64,000 bases of DNA from Algoriphagus taiwanensis (lineage in GTDB: Bacteria; Bacteroidota; Bacteroidia; Cytophagales; Cyclobacteriaceae). Under the pieces are notes generated by a model, which saw only the letters and a program-made list of their open reading frames with translations, was not told the DNA's origin and ran no database searches. The translations under genes and the position numbers were made by a program. The stretch spans positions 310,001 to 374,000 of the forward strand of contig NZ_BTPE01000004.1 of the NCBI RefSeq assembly GCF_036245645.1, in the 5' to 3' direction. Below are positions 33,870 through 43,428 of the stretch, in pieces (the first letter of the stretch is position 1; each line of letters starts with the position of its first letter).

Positions 33870-34466
33870 ATGAACATCGACTTTACAAAAATGAACGGCC
33901 TTGTTCCGGCTATTGTCCAGGATGCCTTAAGCGGAAAAGTCCTGATGCAGGGATTTATGAATGCCGAGGCATTGGCTAAAACGCAGGAAACCGGGATGGT
34001 GACTTTTTTCTCCCGAAGTAAAAACCGACTTTGGACTAAAGGCGAGACTTCTGGCAATTTTATGGAGTTGGTGTCGATGAAGGAAGATTGTGACGGAGAT
34101 TCCATTTTGATCCAAGCCAATCCAAGAGGCCCTGTTTGTCATACTGGAACCGATACTTGTTGGGGAGAGGAAAATGCTTCGAAAACCGGCTTTATCGACC
34201 AACTTCGCGCGATCATCAAAGACCGTAAAAACAACCCTTCCGATAAATCCTATACCGCTTCCCTTTTTGCCAAAGGAATCAATAAAGTCGCCCAAAAAGT
34301 AGGAGAGGAAGCGGTAGAAATCGTCATTGAAGCCAAGGATGACAATAAGGAGCTTTTCTTGGGAGAGGCGGCCGATTTGCTTTTTCACTACCTCGTCCTG
34401 TTGGAAGCCAAAGGTTACGAACTCGATGAAGTGATGGAGGTGTTGATTCAGCGACATAAAAAATAA
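33870..34466 (+). CDS. hisI: Bifunctional PR-AMP cyclohydrolase / PR-ATP pyrophosphatase
   Basis: HisIE fusion, 198 residues. N-terminal cyclohydrolase: VLMQGFMNAEAL near 31, VTFFSRSKNRLWTKGETSGN, the zinc/metal motif DCDGDSILIQ near 75 and GPVCHTGTDTCW. C-terminal pyrophosphohydrolase from about residue 110: SYTASLF...KVGEEAVEIVIEA and EAADLLFHYLVLL. Last gene of the local his set; hisG, hisD, hisC and hisB are not in this window. Confidence 0.96.
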   Translation: MNIDFTKMNGLVPAIVQDALSGKVLMQGFMNAEALAKTQETGMVTFFSRSKNRLWTKGETSGNFMELVSMKEDCDGDSILIQANPRGPVCHTGTDTCWGEENASKTGFIDQLRAIIKDRKNNPSDKSYTASLFAKGINKVAQKVGEEAVEIVIEAKDDNKELFLGEAADLLFHYLVLLEAKGYELDEVMEVLIQRHKK

Positions 34467-34488
34467 GCCCGGATTTTTGTCCGGGCTT
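34465..34488. terminator. Bidirectional terminator between hisIE and S41 peptidase gene
   Basis: AAGCCCGGA (34465-34473) pairs with TCCGGGCTT (34480-34488), loop of 6. On the minus strand it is followed by ATTTTTTAT, a good T tract; on the plus strand TATATTTTTTC comes 8 bases later. Confidence 0.8.
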
Positions 34489-34504
34489 GAGCCTCTATAT
34501 TTTT

Positions 34505-35824
34505 TCAATAGGCAGGAAACTCCTGTTCCAAGCCTTTAAATCCGTCAATCATTTCCCAAACGGGCTTGTAGTATGTATTGGCCCATCTTCCACTGACTCC
34601 ACCATCCTGGATATATTGTAAGGCGGCTGCAAGTCGAAGATCACGTGGATCTCCCCAATTGAATTCGGGACTGTCACCCACTCTGAAATTAGCGGGGAAA
34701 CCTTCAAAATACTCGGCTTTTCCCTGGGAGTTTGCGATTGCAAAAGTGATGGGGACTAACTCGACATTGTTGGTTTCTAAAGTTCGGCTATAGCGGGAGA
34801 GCGGAAATGAGCCTACAGGCTTCCCGAATGTATTGTCCCCGATCAGCACCACTTCCATGTAGGGTTCAAGGCTGTTGATAACCAATTCGGACGCAGAGGC
34901 AGACCCTCTTGAGGTGATGAAAATGACCCTATTGAGTGCGAGATTTCCTATTTTGTTGAAATTCTCGGTTTCATTTAAGCTGAACTTCAGGGAATTGAGC
35001 TTGTTGGTGTACATCACTTTTCCGGTATTGGAGCTTTGGATCAGATAATTGAGAATCTGCTCGGCAACTGCTACAGAACCGCCTCCATTGTATCTCAGAT
35101 CGATAATAAGCTCATTTATGCCCTGATTTTGGAAAAACTCCATGGAATTCTGCACTTCCTGACTACGGGTTGGAGAAAGTCCGGCGGTTGCCCGAAAGCT
35201 CTGATAAGCCCAATAGCCCACTTTTTTTCCTCCTTCTTCGAAAACCCTTCTGTCCAACACTGAATTGGACTGATACTCTGCTTTCACATTGGTTCGGGTA
35301 GTTGTAGTTCCGTCAGGAAGTCGAAAGGTAAAGGAATTGGAAATGCCCGGGTCAGATGGACCTAACTGGAAGTCATACCCTCCTGAGGAGGTTTTATAAG
35401 ATGCGATTGGCTTTCCGTTGATTTCGATGATTTCCCAACCTCTTTCCCAGCCGTCTTTTCCTGCAGGGGCTTCCTTGAAAACAAAGGAAACAAATAGCCT
35501 CTCCTCAGCAGTGAAGGCAAATCCAAATCCATGACCGGCATTGCGCCCTACGAAAGAATTGTTGAATGCTTGCTGAGTAGTCAAATAAGAAAACCTATCC
35601 AGAGGCTTGAAAATAATGGCATCCAGAAGATCTTCATTGCTTTCATATTGGGCTAAATCAACCGAAGTGGGTAATTCCAGATTCCAGAAATACCACTCTC
35701 GCATGACATCCACAATGGCCTTTTTTACTTCCTGTCCAGGAACAACCGGTGTCGGAGCTTCTTCGGTATCACAAGCCCAAACCCCCAACAAAACCCATAC
35801 AAATAACCAATTGAGCTTTTTCAT
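34505..35824 (-). CDS. S41 family (tail-specific/C-terminal processing) peptidase lipoprotein
   Basis: 439 residues. Signal peptide II: FVWVLLGVWACDTEE with the lipid Cys near residue 18. An N-terminal helical region (REWYFWNLELP) is followed by a PDZ-like section (GWERGWEIIEINGKPI near 125) and the S41 core with DLRYNGGGSVAVA near 245 and the catalytic Ser in VIFITSRGSASASELVINSL near 300, written here as SRGSASASE; the Lys partner is expected in DNTFGKPVGS. Probably an outer-membrane-anchored periplasmic protease; substrate unknown. Confidence 0.9.
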   Translation of the reverse strand: MKKLNWLFVWVLLGVWACDTEEAPTPVVPGQEVKKAIVDVMREWYFWNLELPTSVDLAQYESNEDLLDAIIFKPLDRFSYLTTQQAFNNSFVGRNAGHGFGFAFTAEERLFVSFVFKEAPAGKDGWERGWEIIEINGKPIASYKTSSGGYDFQLGPSDPGISNSFTFRLPDGTTTTRTNVKAEYQSNSVLDRRVFEEGGKKVGYWAYQSFRATAGLSPTRSQEVQNSMEFFQNQGINELIIDLRYNGGGSVAVAEQILNYLIQSSNTGKVMYTNKLNSLKFSLNETENFNKIGNLALNRVIFITSRGSASASELVINSLEPYMEVVLIGDNTFGKPVGSFPLSRYSRTLETNNVELVPITFAIANSQGKAEYFEGFPANFRVGDSPEFNWGDPRDLRLAAALQYIQDGGVSGRWANTYYKPVWEMIDGFKGLEQEFPAY

Positions 35825-35868
35825 AAGATGTAATTTGTTCGATTAACGAAGTAAAGTGTGAAAAAGGT

Positions 35869-36261
35869 TTAGATGGCTATATCGTAAACCTTAACTGTCT
35901 TCCACATTGCAGAATATTTTTGGATAAACTCCAAATGTAAAGGGTCTGTTTGATAGGCAGCCTGGGCCTCGAGAGAATCGAAAAAAAGCGTACAAGAAAC
36001 GTGGAAACTATGATCCACTACATCTCTTTTTTCCGTGGGTGCAGGCGTACCCATGATAAATTTAGAGACGTCCTTACATCGTCCGAGCATAGGGGCAGCA
36101 TCTGTCATAAATTCTTTTAAATCGGATTCTTTGTGTAGCCAGAAGTAAACCTGGTGAATAAGTGGTTGAGCCATGGATTTGGAATAGGTAAAATGAATTG
36201 GAAATAAGGAACCAGCACCTGCCATTCCCAAAGACTGTAAGACTTTTCTTCTAGAAGTCAT
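35869..36261 (-). CDS. Exported Dabb (stress-responsive alpha-beta barrel) protein
   Basis: 130 residues. A Tat-like signal (TSRRKVLQSLGMAGAGSLFP) precedes a small ferredoxin-like Dabb domain: IHQVYFWLHKES near 35, FIMGTPAPTE, DHSFHVSCTLFFDSLEAQAAYQTDPLHLEF in the second half (shown in part: SLEAQAAYQTDP). Dabb domains dimerise and bind small molecules; no enzymatic role is assigned. Divergent from the aldo/keto reductase gene 134 bases away. Confidence 0.82.
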   Translation of the reverse strand: MTSRRKVLQSLGMAGAGSLFPIHFTYSKSMAQPLIHQVYFWLHKESDLKEFMTDAAPMLGRCKDVSKFIMGTPAPTEKRDVVDHSFHVSCTLFFDSLEAQAAYQTDPLHLEFIQKYSAMWKTVKVYDIAI

Positions 36262-36394
36262 GTATTTTGATGATTGATATTAGCTTTTTGAATAGGTATA
36301 TCGGAAGCGATTTTAAAGATAAAAATTTAAATTGCTATTCTCTTATTGGACCGTTTTAGCTTTTTCAATTGAGCTGTTTTTATAAAATATAATT

Positions 36395-37381
36395 ATGAAC
36401 TATCGAGTTCTTGGAAAAACAGATTGGCAAGTCTCAGAAGTAGGCCTCGGTACCTGGCAGGTTGGAGGTGGCTGGGGAAGTGCTTTTGAGCCCAAAAAAG
36501 CGAACCAAATTTTGCATACTGCCTTTGACTTGGGAGTCAACTTTGTGGATACCGCAGATGTGTATGATGGTGGCTTGAGTGAAGCTGCTGTAGGAAAGGC
36601 TGTCCGTGAAAGGGGGGAGAAAATCTTCATTGCCACTAAGTGTGGACGGAGAATTCAGCCTCATGTCAATGAAGGCTATACTCCGGAGCGACTGAGGAAG
36701 CATGTGGAGGATAGCCTACGGAATCTTGGGGTAGAACAAATCGATTTGATTCAACTTCATTGCCCGCCTGGACCGGTTTATTTAAGAAGTGAAATTTTCT
36801 CGCTTTTTGAAGATTTGAAAAGAGAGGGGAAAATTGCCGCAATGGGAGTGTCTGTGGAGCGGATCAATGAAGCCATGACTGCGATGAAGTACGATATTGT
36901 TTCGACAGTTCAGATCATTTTCAACCTTTTTCGTCAGCGGCCAGCCGAGGTCTTTTTCCGACATGCCAAAGTAAACAATGTGGGATTGATAATCCGGGTA
37001 CCTTTGGCAAGCGGTTTATTGACAGGAAAAATCACAAGAGACACTCATTTCTCCAGGGATGATCACCGGTATTTCAATCGGGAGGGGAAGGCATTTGACA
37101 AGGGAGAGACCTTCTCCGGTGTTCCTTTGGATAAGGCATTTCCCGCTTTGGAAGAATTGAAAGGGAAGTTTTCTGGAAATGAGGAATTAGCCCTGCAAGC
37201 CCTTCGATGGATACTGATGTTTGAAGAAGTGGGTACAGTAATCCCCGGTGCTTCTTCCCCGGAGCAGGTAGTCAATAATGTGCAAGCTGCCAATCTTCCA
37301 TTACTCTCAGAAAGTCAAATGAAATCGGCTCAAACAGTCTACGAGAAATACATCAAAGAGGAAGTTCATGGCAATTGGTGA
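36395..37381 (+). CDS. Aldo/keto reductase
   Basis: NADP-dependent oxidoreductase, 328 residues, TIM barrel. Tetrad residues: Asp and Tyr in FVDTADVYDGGLSE near 48-55, Lys in FIATKCGRR near 80 and His in IQLHCPPGP near 124. The C-terminal cofactor motif VIPGASSPEQV near 288 fits NADPH binding. Closest in layout to the YajO/Tas-like group. Substrate unknown. Monocistronic, ending at a strong bidirectional terminator. Confidence 0.9.
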   Translation: MNYRVLGKTDWQVSEVGLGTWQVGGGWGSAFEPKKANQILHTAFDLGVNFVDTADVYDGGLSEAAVGKAVRERGEKIFIATKCGRRIQPHVNEGYTPERLRKHVEDSLRNLGVEQIDLIQLHCPPGPVYLRSEIFSLFEDLKREGKIAAMGVSVERINEAMTAMKYDIVSTVQIIFNLFRQRPAEVFFRHAKVNNVGLIIRVPLASGLLTGKITRDTHFSRDDHRYFNREGKAFDKGETFSGVPLDKAFPALEELKGKFSGNEELALQALRWILMFEEVGTVIPGASSPEQVVNNVQAANLPLLSESQMKSAQTVYEKYIKEEVHGNW

Positions 37382-37437
37382 GTTGCCAGGTGAGCTAATT
37401 TTACCCGCTAAATAAACAAAATTGAATAGGCCCTAAA

Positions 37438-37470
37438 AACAAGAAACCTCCAAATCGGAGGTTTCTTGTT
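37438..37470. terminator. Bidirectional terminator between aldo/keto reductase and typA
   Basis: Fourteen perfect base pairs, AACAAGAAACCTCC (37438-37451) with GGAGGTTTCTTGTT (37457-37470), 5-base loop, T or A tracts on each side. Confidence 0.88.
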
Positions 37471-37478
37471 TTCTAATA

Positions 37479-39284
37479 TTAAGCTTCTTTTTTAGCCATT
37501 CTTGCTCTTTCGTTCTCATCCAAATAGATTTTTCTCATTCGGATAGATTTTGGAGTGATTTCCAGGTATTCATCCTTTTGGATGTATTCCATGGATTCTT
37601 CCAGAGAGAATCTCTTAGGAGGAGCAATTCTTACGTTGTCATCTGACCCGGAAGCACGCATGTTAGTCAGTTTCTTTCCTTTCTGCACATTCACTACCAA
37701 GTCATTATCTCTAGAGTGCTCACCGATTACCTGACCGGTATAGAGTTCGTCTCCCGGCTCGATAAAAAAGATTCCACGGTCCTGAAGCTTGTCAATCGCA
37801 TAAGCAGTACATTGACCGCCTTCCATGGAGATCAATGAACCGTTGATTCGGCCTGGGATAGGACCTTTGAAAGGCTCATAAGCAGTGAATCTGTGATTCA
37901 TAATCGCTTCACCCTGTGTGGCGGTAAGCACGTTATTTCTCAAACCGATCAGACCTCTGGAAGGAATCTTGAACTCCAAGTGCTGAAGATCACCTTTTGG
38001 CTCCATGATCAAAAGTTCACCTTTTCGTTGTGTAGCCAATTCGATCACTTTTCCGGCTGTTTCCTGCGGTACGTCTACTACCAAGGTTTCGATCGGCTCG
38101 CATTTTACTCCGTCGATTTCCTTGAAGATTACCTGTGGCTGACCTACCTGAAGCTCGTATCCTTCTCTTCTCATGGTCTCGATCAAGACAGACAAGTGAA
38201 GAATGCCTCGGCCATAGACCAAGAATCGGTCTTCAGAATCCGTAGGCTCTACCCGTAGCGCAAGGTTTTTCTCAGTTTCCTTCATCAATCGGTCTCTCAG
38301 GTGACGGGAAGTCACAAACTTTCCTTCTTTTCCGAAGAAAGGAGAGTTGTTGATCGTGAAGAGCATGTTCATCGTAGGTTCATCGATGGCAATACGAGGA
38401 AGCGGCTCAGGATTTTCCACGTCTGCGATGGTGTCTCCGATTTCAAAGTCTTCGATGCCGGTCACTGCACAGATGTCCCCGGCAGTTACGGTCTGTACTT
38501 TGTTTTTCCCAAGACCTTCAAAGGTATGAAGCTCTTTTACTCTCATTTTCTTGATGGATCCATCCGCTTTGCAAAGGGCGATTTGCTGGTTTTCTGAGAT
38601 GGTGCCTCTTGCTACTCTACCGATGGCAATCCGGCCCACGAAGCTGGAGTAATCCAAGGAGGTGATTTGCATTTGAAGAGTTCCTTCGGAGATTTTTGGA
38701 GCAGGGATATATTCCAAGATCGCATCCAAAAGCGGTAGGATGGAGTCCGTTGGGTTTTTCCAATCCGGTCCCATCCAGTTTTGCTTGGCAGAACCATAGA
38801 GGGTGTGGAATTCCAATTGTTCTTCAGTAGCATCCAAGTTGAACATCAACTCAAAAACTGCCTCATGAACTTCATCAGGGCGACAGTTTTCTTTGTCTAC
38901 TTTATTTACTACCACGATAGGGGTAAGGCCAAGAGCAAGCGCTTTGCCCAATACAAATCGGGTCTGCGGCATAGGTCCTTCGAAGGCATCCACCAAAAGG
39001 ATTACCCCATCGGCCATTTTCAATACCCGTTCCACTTCACCGCCAAAGTCGGCGTGACCTGGAGTGTCGATGATGTTGATTTTGTGGTCTTTGTAGCGTA
39101 CAGATACGTTTTTGGAAAGAATGGTGATGCCGCGTTCACGTTCCAGGTCGTTGTTGTCGAGAATCAGGTCGTCGAATTGCTGATTTTCTCTGAAGATTTT
39201 TGAAGCGTGGATGATCTTATCCACGAGGGTTGTTTTACCGTGGTCAACGTGAGCGATGATCGCGATATTCCGAATATTCTGCAT
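37479..39284 (-). CDS. typA: Ribosome-associated translational GTPase TypA/BipA
   Basis: 601 residues. GTPase motifs at the N-terminus: AHVDHGKTTLVDKI (P loop), RERGITILSKN (switch), DTPGHADFGGEVERV, VVNKVDKENCRP. EF-G-like domains III and V and the BipA C-terminal domain follow (RGLIGLRNNVLTATQGEAIM near 425 in part: GLRNNVLTATQGE). It acts in 50S assembly and stress or cold adaptation. A TACTTTTG -7 box lies 21 bases upstream. Confidence 0.96.
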   Translation of the reverse strand: MQNIRNIAIIAHVDHGKTTLVDKIIHASKIFRENQQFDDLILDNNDLERERGITILSKNVSVRYKDHKINIIDTPGHADFGGEVERVLKMADGVILLVDAFEGPMPQTRFVLGKALALGLTPIVVVNKVDKENCRPDEVHEAVFELMFNLDATEEQLEFHTLYGSAKQNWMGPDWKNPTDSILPLLDAILEYIPAPKISEGTLQMQITSLDYSSFVGRIAIGRVARGTISENQQIALCKADGSIKKMRVKELHTFEGLGKNKVQTVTAGDICAVTGIEDFEIGDTIADVENPEPLPRIAIDEPTMNMLFTINNSPFFGKEGKFVTSRHLRDRLMKETEKNLALRVEPTDSEDRFLVYGRGILHLSVLIETMRREGYELQVGQPQVIFKEIDGVKCEPIETLVVDVPQETAGKVIELATQRKGELLIMEPKGDLQHLEFKIPSRGLIGLRNNVLTATQGEAIMNHRFTAYEPFKGPIPGRINGSLISMEGGQCTAYAIDKLQDRGIFFIEPGDELYTGQVIGEHSRDNDLVVNVQKGKKLTNMRASGSDDNVRIAPPKRFSLEESMEYIQKDEYLEITPKSIRMRKIYLDENERARMAKKEA

Positions 39285-39304
39285 GGTTTGCCTAATTGAA
39301 GGCG

Positions 39305-39312
39305 CAAAAGTA
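39305..39312 (-). promoter_or_regulatory. Putative -7 element of the typA promoter
   Basis: On the minus strand this reads TACTTTTG, an exact TAnnTTTG match 21 bases before the typA ATG. No convincing -33 box was found. Confidence 0.45.
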
Positions 39313-39451
39313 AGAATTTAATTTGGGAGTAAGGTTATCGCCCCATGAAGTTTCTGAATTCCCAAAAGTGCAATTGACAGAGACTTACCTGATTTGCTAC
39401 TTGTCCAAATTCCAAAAATGATGCTTTTTTAAGGGCTCAAACTCTTCATCC

Positions 39452-40531
39452 ATGGCTCGACTTTCTTTTTTGGTTCCCATCCTGTTTTTTTTGATTTGGT
39501 TAGGGTCGTTTTTGATCGTGGGATTGGAAGAATCCGGGTATGCGTTTGTGCTTTTTTGGTTTGCCTTGGCTTTTGGGTTGCAATCAAAACCAGCATGGAA
39601 GGCCTTCAGTTTTCCGGTTTCTATTTTGGGAGTAGTCGCTTTGGGGATGTTTTTCCCTCAGTATTTTCAGGAAATCCAAGGCTTCAAATTGACTGGATTG
39701 ATCAATCCTCTGATTCAGATCATCATGTTTGGGATGGGAGCAACTCTGAGTTGGAGGGATTTTGGGGCTGTGGCCAAAAGTCCCAAATCTGTGGGGATCG
39801 GAATTTTGGCTCAGTTTAGTATTATGCCACTGATCGGTTTTGGCTTGGCCAAAATCAGTGGGTTGGAGCCAGAGGTCGCCGCAGGGCTGATTTTGGTTGG
39901 TTCATCTCCAAGTGGGACGGCTTCGAATGTCATGGCTTTTCTGGCCCGGGCGAATGTGGCACTTTCGGTGACTTTGACCTCAATCACCACACTTATGGCT
40001 CCACTGATGACTCCGATTTTGATGAAACTTTTGGCAGGGCAGTTTATCGAGATTGATCTCCTCAAGATGATGTGGGATATTTTTAAAATCATTTTGCTAC
40101 CGGTAGGAGCGGGGCTACTGGTAAATCAGGTTTTGGGCTCAAAATCTTCTTGGATTGAAAAACTCTTACCGCTGGTCTCTATGCTCGGGATTGCCTTGAT
40201 TATTTTAGTGATTACCGCAGCCGGAAGGGATAGTCTGCTGGAGATTGGAGGTGTTTTGATCTTGCTGGTTTTGCTGCACAATCTGCTTGGATATGGGATT
40301 GGGTATGGTTTTTCCCGAATGATCGGAATGAAAGAGCAAGATGCCCGAACACTCGCGATAGAGGTAGGAATGCAGAATGCAGGTTTGGCTTCAGGCCTTT
40401 CCAATATTCTGGGAAAGATCGCTACAGTGGGTTTGGCTCCTGCTGTTTTTGGCCCCTTGCAGAATGTGACCGGGTCGATTCTGGCTACTTTTTGGAGTAA
40501 AAAGAATGTCAAAAAAAATAGTTTGACCTAG
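39452..40531 (+). CDS. Bile acid:sodium symporter family (BASS) transporter
   Basis: 359 residues and about ten membrane segments. SBF family motifs: NPLIQIIMFGMGATLSWRDF near 90 (shown: FGMGATLSWRDF), GLILVGSSPSGTASNVMAFLA near 150 (shown: GSSPSGTASNVMA, the sodium-site crossover), and EVGMQNAGLASGL near 310. Bacterial members move organic acids or pantoate with sodium; the real substrate is unlikely to be bile acid. Two to four extra N-terminal hydrophobic residues do not form a signal peptide. Divergent from typA. Confidence 0.9.
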   Translation: MARLSFLVPILFFLIWLGSFLIVGLEESGYAFVLFWFALAFGLQSKPAWKAFSFPVSILGVVALGMFFPQYFQEIQGFKLTGLINPLIQIIMFGMGATLSWRDFGAVAKSPKSVGIGILAQFSIMPLIGFGLAKISGLEPEVAAGLILVGSSPSGTASNVMAFLARANVALSVTLTSITTLMAPLMTPILMKLLAGQFIEIDLLKMMWDIFKIILLPVGAGLLVNQVLGSKSSWIEKLLPLVSMLGIALIILVITAAGRDSLLEIGGVLILLVLLHNLLGYGIGYGFSRMIGMKEQDARTLAIEVGMQNAGLASGLSNILGKIATVGLAPAVFGPLQNVTGSILATFWSKKNVKKNSLT

Positions 40532-40578
40532 ATATAATTTTTTCCATAAGGCGTAGTTATTAGTGAAATTAAAATCAA

Positions 40579-41352
40579 ATGAAAAGCTGTCTTCTCCAAT
40601 TCTTTGCAATTTTATTTTTTAGCTCATCTGTGGCTCAAGTTCAAACTAATGCTGCCAAAAAAGCATCCCAAATTTTAAGCAAGGAAAATTATAGGTCTTT
40701 AAGTGATGATTCGGGTTATTATTTATTTCCTCATTTTGGAATGAGGTATGGGAACGCTCCTGATTATTTACAAACAGGAATAGAAGATCTTAGTCTTATT
40801 TATGGACTTGGATTAGGTTATAGGATCGAAAACCTCTCTCTCGAATCGGGCTTATCTGTTGTCCACCACTCTTCCAGTTCCATTTATTTCCCGATATGGG
40901 AGAGAAGAGAATATTTGATGAATTCAGATTTGGCTTTTTTAGTGCTCCCACTAACATTCAGGTATGATATTCCTACAGGAGAAAGGGAAAATTTCAGATT
41001 TGGAGCTTTTTTTAATGCAAATTGGTCAATGATTTCGCTCAAAGATGATGATACCCGATCTGGAATTATCCAAGACGGGGAAAATCAAACATCGTATTCC
41101 ATCATTTCATCAGCGAAAAGCCCCTTTTTCTTCAAGACCGGTATCCACTCTCGGTTAAGGGTTTTGAATACGGCTTTCTTGAATTTTGAATTAGGTACCT
41201 TTTTCTCCTTGGATACCAATAGGGAATACCAAGTTCAATTTGGAGATGCTCCTGCAGGTCAGTTTGATCGGAGTTGGGAAGGACTCACTTGGTCTGTTGG
41301 AGGAATACTTCCTTTAAGTGTGTTTGAGGCTAAGTTTGGAAAGAAAGAATAG
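40579..41352 (+). CDS. Predicted outer-membrane beta-barrel protein
   Basis: 257 residues with signal peptide (CLLQFFAILFFSSSVAQVQ). Mature part is made of alternating amphipathic strands with aromatic girdles (LIYGLGLGYRIENLSLESGLSVVHH, in part; FRFGAFFNANWSMIS) as in small porin-like or OMP_b-brl proteins. No motif gives a function. Lower GC than neighbours. Convergent with the GDSL hydrolase gene, stops 2 bases apart. Confidence 0.7.
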   Translation: MKSCLLQFFAILFFSSSVAQVQTNAAKKASQILSKENYRSLSDDSGYYLFPHFGMRYGNAPDYLQTGIEDLSLIYGLGLGYRIENLSLESGLSVVHHSSSSIYFPIWERREYLMNSDLAFLVLPLTFRYDIPTGERENFRFGAFFNANWSMISLKDDDTRSGIIQDGENQTSYSIISSAKSPFFFKTGIHSRLRVLNTAFLNFELGTFFSLDTNREYQVQFGDAPAGQFDRSWEGLTWSVGGILPLSVFEAKFGKKE

Positions 41353-41353
41353 A

Positions 41354-42010
41354 CTATTCTTTGAAGTACTCCTTAAAAACCCCCGCCCAAATCTTATATC
41401 CTTCTGCATTCAAATGCAATTGATCTTCTAGATACAGTTCGGGCCTTGGACTGCCATCAGGATTGGTCAGCGCATCCCAGACATCCACAAATGACACGTT
41501 TTCCTTGGCTCGGCAGTATTCGCTCAGCTTTTGGTTAAAAATCCGGTAGTTGGCTTTTTTCTCCCAGCGGGAAGGACTGGGTTTGGCGCCGATCAGGAAA
41601 ATCTCCGTATTGGGATTGATCAGATGAATCCGGGTCACGATGTTGTCCAGGCTGGTCAGGATGGATGCCACCTCCACATTTGCCCAGAGGTCATTGTCTC
41701 CTTCGTAGATAAACACTCTCGAAGGCTCAAATTTGATAACCAAAGGAAAAAGATGACGCTCCAAATCCGAAGCTTTTGAGCCCCCAAACCCGGTATTGAT
41801 CAGATTTTCTTCGGCAAAAGTCTCTTCAAGGCTACTCCACATGCGGATTGTGGAACTTCCTGTAAAAACTGTGCCTCCCGGACTCCAGCCCAGGCTATCG
41901 TATTTAGCAGAAATTCGCTTTACTTCGTTTTCAAAAGGAACTTCTTGGGCTTGGATACTCCTTGCCCAAATCGCCAAAAGGCATAGAAATGGAAGTATTA
42001 TTCTTTTCAT
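41354..42010 (-). CDS. Secreted SGNH/GDSL hydrolase
   Basis: 218 residues from ATG 42010 (MKRIILPFLCLLAIWARSIQAQ signal peptide, given in part); an upstream in-frame start adds 25 implausible residues. Block I FTGSSTIRMW with the nucleophile Ser, block II NTGFGGSKASDL, block III YEGDNDLW (GDND rather than the common GTND) and block V DQLHLNAEGY with the catalytic Asp/His. Probably a periplasmic esterase or polysaccharide deacetylase; substrate unknown. Confidence 0.88.
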   Translation of the reverse strand: MKRIILPFLCLLAIWARSIQAQEVPFENEVKRISAKYDSLGWSPGGTVFTGSSTIRMWSSLEETFAEENLINTGFGGSKASDLERHLFPLVIKFEPSRVFIYEGDNDLWANVEVASILTSLDNIVTRIHLINPNTEIFLIGAKPSPSRWEKKANYRIFNQKLSEYCRAKENVSFVDVWDALTNPDGSPRPELYLEDQLHLNAEGYKIWAGVFKEYFKE

Positions 42011-42246
42011 CGAATCAAACTTAAACCAAAATTCCCCTGAACCAAAACCGTTCATCCCTTGATCGAAAACGTACAGACCGTACAATTTGGAGTTCTGTTC
42101 AGTCAGCAGTCAATTTTTTAAAAAATGCCTTTCTATCCCTGAATTGCGTGTTTTCATCCCTCAAGCCGGTTGTAAGGAACCCAGCCTAAGCTTTTGGAAA
42201 GATTTTAGCGTTGATACCCATATCCCAATCAACAATCTTCCATAAC

Positions 42247-43347
42247 ATGAGCCGAATCACCCAATTCTTTTGGTTTTGCAGCGGAGCCAATTTTGCCATT
42301 TTGAAAAGAACCCCTACCGAGTCAAATAAGTATGTAGGAATCGGTGCCACCGTCTTTTTCACAGGAGTTTTGGCGGCCTTGGCAGCTGGATATGCCTTGT
42401 TTACCGTGTTCCAAAGTCTCCTTCCGGCCATCTTTTTTGGGCTGCTTTGGGGGATGATGATCTTCAATCTGGATCGGTTTATCGTATCAAGTATGCGAAA
42501 AAAGGAAAACGCTTGGGTAGAATGGAAGCTGGCGATTCCCCGTCTGGTTTTGGCAGTTTTGCTGGCTTTGGTGATTTCTAAGCCTTTGGAATTGAAGATG
42601 TTTGAGCGGGAGATCAATCGGAAGCTGGATGAGAAAAAGACCGAGTTTATCGCCCAATCCAAAGCCAATCTGGCCAAAGGCTTTCCTGAAATTCAGGAAC
42701 TGGAAGCCAAAATTGATACGCTGAAGTCGGAAATCGGCCAAGCGGAAGCTTTTCGGGATCAACTCCAAAAGGAATACGATGCGGAGCGGTTTGGGGAAAA
42801 AACATCCGGAACCAGTGGCATCGTCGGATTGGGTACCAACGCCAAGAAAAAGGAGCAACAACTCGATGCTGCTCAGTTGGCTTTGGAAGGCTTGAGAAGC
42901 CGAAATCAAATCCGAATCGACACTTTGGAAGCCCAAATTCGGGAGTTTATGGCTCTTCGTCAGGCGGAGTTTGAAAAGCAGCAACCCGGAATTGAGGGAT
43001 TTGACGGCTTGGCGGCGCGGATGGATGCGCTAGCAGTGTTGACTTCTGAAAGCTCTGCGATGGCTCTTGCCAATGTGTTTATCATGCTGCTCTTCATCGC
43101 GATTGAGACTGCTCCGATTTTTGTCAAACTGATTTCCAGTCGTGGACCTTATGATGAACTCCTTGAGCTTCATGAGGATAAAGTGAAGCTCTTCAAAGGG
43201 GAAAAATGGACCATCGCGAAAGGAGAATCAGAGGCCAGAGTGGGCTATTTTCAGGATACTCATTTCTATGCGACAGACTTGAAGAAGGAAAGAACCAACA
43301 GGAAAAACCGGGCGGAAACCGATCGGGAATTGACCAATTGGGATTGA
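42247..43347 (+). CDS. DUF4407 membrane protein
   Basis: 366 residues from ATG 42247 (MSRITQFFWFCSGAN), preferred over an open TTG at 42211. Two paired N-terminal membrane segments (about 28-85), a third near 100, a long coiled coil (about 130-275, ELEAKIDTLKSEIGQAEAFR) and a final membrane segment (ALANVFIMLLFIAIETAPIFVKL, about 285-305). This is the DUF4407 layout; function not known. The coiled coil is probably cytoplasmic or periplasmic, anchored at both ends. Confidence 0.88.
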   Translation: MSRITQFFWFCSGANFAILKRTPTESNKYVGIGATVFFTGVLAALAAGYALFTVFQSLLPAIFFGLLWGMMIFNLDRFIVSSMRKKENAWVEWKLAIPRLVLAVLLALVISKPLELKMFEREINRKLDEKKTEFIAQSKANLAKGFPEIQELEAKIDTLKSEIGQAEAFRDQLQKEYDAERFGEKTSGTSGIVGLGTNAKKKEQQLDAAQLALEGLRSRNQIRIDTLEAQIREFMALRQAEFEKQQPGIEGFDGLAARMDALAVLTSESSAMALANVFIMLLFIAIETAPIFVKLISSRGPYDELLELHEDKVKLFKGEKWTIAKGESEARVGYFQDTHFYATDLKKERTNRKNRAETDRELTNWD

Positions 43348-43428
43348 AAAGGAAAGAAAATCAGGGAGTTGTTTTGAAATACGTGTAAATATTTTTTTCT
43401 TTACGGCAATTATTTAAAGGACTAAGCT

